From an uncultured euryarchaeote (GTDB lineage: Archaea; Thermoplasmatota; Poseidoniia; Poseidoniales; Poseidoniaceae), in assembly GCA_937897365.1 (NCBI GenBank), contig CALCOP010000139.1, forward strand, positions 1-13,901: a stretch of DNA of 13,901 nt, in the 5' to 3' direction. Positions 12,378 through 13,901 of this stretch are shown here, piece by piece (position 1 is the stretch's first letter; every line of letters starts with the position of its first letter). The position numbers were made by a program, and so were the translations under genes. The notes below the pieces were generated by a model that saw only the letters and a list, made by a program, of their open reading frames with translations, searched no databases and was not told the DNA's origin.

Positions 12378-13901
12378 ATGGACATGCTGAGAGTCATTCT
12401 TGAACCACATCTTGAATCTGTGCTGCAAAGCATAGGGGTCAAATCACAACATTGGAGGAGCATGTTGGTTCGCTCGAGAGAACACGACCAGGGCGATCTC
12501 TCCCTTCCATGCTTTCCATTTGCCAAAGAACTTGGCAAGTCGCCAGTTGAGATTGCTGAAATGATAGCACAAGCACTTCCAAGTGACCCTGCCTTAGGCG
12601 AAGTGAATGCTGTTGCAGGATATCTCAATATCAAAGCAAACCCTCGCTGGTTGGCGGGCCAAGTCATGGACAATCGAGTCCGAGTCGGTGATGCATATGG
12701 TGGAAAACCTGCGAATGAAGAGCAGATTCTCATTGAACATACCTCAGCAAATCCAAACGGACCTTTCCACGTCGGACGCGCCCGTAATGCCATCTTAGGC
12801 GATACACTGGTTCGTCTTCACCGTCTTCACGGCAACAATGTTCGAGCAGAATACTATGTTGATGACATGGGTAAGCAGGTAGCAGTCCTTGCTTGGGCAC
12901 TGGAAAATCTTTCAATGCAAGAAATTGAACAAACACTTGACAGCAGCGATTCAGTCAATCCGAAATGGCAAGGAAAAGCCGACCACGAGCGTGTACGTTG
13001 GTATCAAGCTGCTCAAGCCATTCGCCAAGAACGTTCTGATAAAGAAGAGATTGAACAAGAGATAGGACGCATGGTTCACGCAAGTGAACATGGGGATGAA
13101 GGCGTATTGCAGTCCTTCCAAGATGCTTTTCAACCGGTGCTTGATGGAATGCTTGCGACTTTGAAGCGACTCGGAATATCCTTTGACACCTTCACCAAAG
13201 AGTCAATGTTTGTCACCAACGGTGATGTTGGAAAACTAATGGAGCACTTCAAAACCCTTGAAATTCATGGTGTAGCGGAGAACGGTGCTGAATATTTAGA
13301 CCTCGGCGCACGTGGACTGAAAGGAAAAACGGAGTTCTTTTTCCGTCGAGGCGATGGCTCTTCTCTGTATGCAACCAGAGATATCGCATACCATATCTGG
13401 AAATGGAAGCAGTGCAATCAACTGATCAACGTTCTTGGAGAAGACCACAAACTGCAAGCCAAGCAAGTCGGGATGACTTTGACAGAACTTGGTGAGAATG
13501 TTCCAGAGGTTCTCTTCTATTCCTTCATCAAGTTGCCCGAAGGAAAGATGTCAACACGGAAAGGCAACGTCGTATACATGGATGATTTACTGGAAGAGGC
13601 TCAAGCACAAGCAGCTGCAGTCGTGCAAGAGCTGCATCCTGATTACTCCCCGGAGATGATCACTACCATTTCTGAGGCCGCTGGAACCTCAGCAGTGCGA
13701 TTTAACATCATCAAAGTCAGTCCAGATAAGGGCTTTACATTCCGGTGGGAAGAAGCACTTGCCTTTGAAGGCGGCTCTGCACCATTCATCATGTATAGCC
13801 ACGCAAGAGCCTGTTCTATAGCGAGAAAGTGTGAGCAGCAAGGCATTGATGTGCAGGCAAACCTGGCACGAACAGACATCGAGATACCGAATGAAATGCC
13901 C
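12378..13901 (+). CDS. argS: Arginyl-tRNA synthetase (C-terminus beyond window)
   Basis: Charges tRNA-Arg with arginine. The 508 codons in the window run open to the right edge. Seen are an N-terminal additional domain (about 1-105) that contacts the tRNA D-loop, then the class I signature HTSANPNGPFHVGRARNAIL (HVGR replacing HIGH, typical of archaeal ArgRS), YYVDDMGKQV, the ATRDIAYH block, VLGEDHKLQ, and MSTRKGNVV as the KMSKS-type loop. The anticodon-binding DALR domain is only beginning at the edge (FIMYSHARACSI). The ATG at 12378 follows GAGGTTGTACA nine bases after the prf1 stop, consistent with co-transcription and translation from GAGG. The missing part should be about 60-70 residues if the protein has the usual 560-600. 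Nothing in the visible part suggests a break or loss of a key residue. Confidence 0.96.
   Translation, partial: MDMLRVILEPHLESVLQSIGVKSQHWRSMLVRSREHDQGDLSLPCFPFAKELGKSPVEIAEMIAQALPSDPALGEVNAVAGYLNIKANPRWLAGQVMDNRVRVGDAYGGKPANEEQILIEHTSANPNGPFHVGRARNAILGDTLVRLHRLHGNNVRAEYYVDDMGKQVAVLAWALENLSMQEIEQTLDSSDSVNPKWQGKADHERVRWYQAAQAIRQERSDKEEIEQEIGRMVHASEHGDEGVLQSFQDAFQPVLDGMLATLKRLGISFDTFTKESMFVTNGDVGKLMEHFKTLEIHGVAENGAEYLDLGARGLKGKTEFFFRRGDGSSLYATRDIAYHIWKWKQCNQLINVLGEDHKLQAKQVGMTLTELGENVPEVLFYSFIKLPEGKMSTRKGNVVYMDDLLEEAQAQAAAVVQELHPDYSPEMITTISEAAGTSAVRFNIIKVSPDKGFTFRWEEALAFEGGSAPFIMYSHARACSIARKCEQQGIDVQANLARTDIEIPNEMP

Noticed and set aside
1..13901. Search for tRNA, rRNA, insertion sequence ends, toxin-antitoxin or defence genes
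   Set aside because: No cloverleaf, transposase motif, inverted terminal repeats or nuclease/ATPase defence signature was seen; the genes are mainly housekeeping and envelope functions.

Overview
The window looks like part of a planktonic archaeal genome, most likely a Thermoplasmatota lineage such as Marine Group II (Poseidoniales). This is inferred from gene content, not from a marker tree. The archaeal core is clear: an eRF1-type release factor (aRF1), an archaeal-type UMP kinase, an arginyl-tRNA synthetase with an HVGR-type signature, a bacterio-opsin-activator-type HTH regulator and a small zinc-ribbon membrane protein. These sit beside genes more familiar from bacteria (lipB, folB, a one-domain parvulin, ubiX). 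That mixture, together with a SAP-plus-membrane-anchor peptidase and a giant repeat surface protein, fits surface-ocean Euryarchaeota. Base composition is moderate and even, and gaps between genes are short.

Layout. (1) Bases 1-4976, minus strand: an MscS-family channel, then a helix-turn-helix regulator whose ribosome-binding site overlaps the channel's stop codon, then a very large secreted protein running off the left edge. The large protein has a signal peptide, seven RCC1 blades and nine ELW-type repeats. (2) A short divergent spacer at 4977-5083 carries a perfect 14-base palindrome. (3) Bases 5084-10025, plus strand: dUTPase, lipoyl(octanoyl)transferase LipB, flavin prenyltransferase UbiX, a membrane-anchored M28 metallopeptidase with an N-terminal SAP domain, a parvulin isomerase, a FolB-like aldolase and an unidentified Cys-rich protein. 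(4) Bases 9975-10970, minus strand: UMP kinase and a zinc-ribbon membrane protein, whose 3' end overlaps the preceding plus-strand gene tail to tail. (5) Bases 11121 to the right edge: aRF1 followed nine bases later by argS, a translation pair with a TATA-like promoter and a curious five-codon leader reading frame.

Most genes are housekeeping: nucleotide metabolism (dut, pyrH), cofactors (lipB, ubiX, folB) and translation (prf1, argS). The parts worth a second look are the channel/regulator/surface-protein cluster, the SAP-TM-M28 fusion, the unidentified Cys-rich protein, the five-codon leader of the release factor, and a shared upstream element in front of two genes. I see no tRNA or rRNA gene, CRISPR array, insertion sequence or recognisable defence system. 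No stretch longer than about 110 bases lacks a gene.
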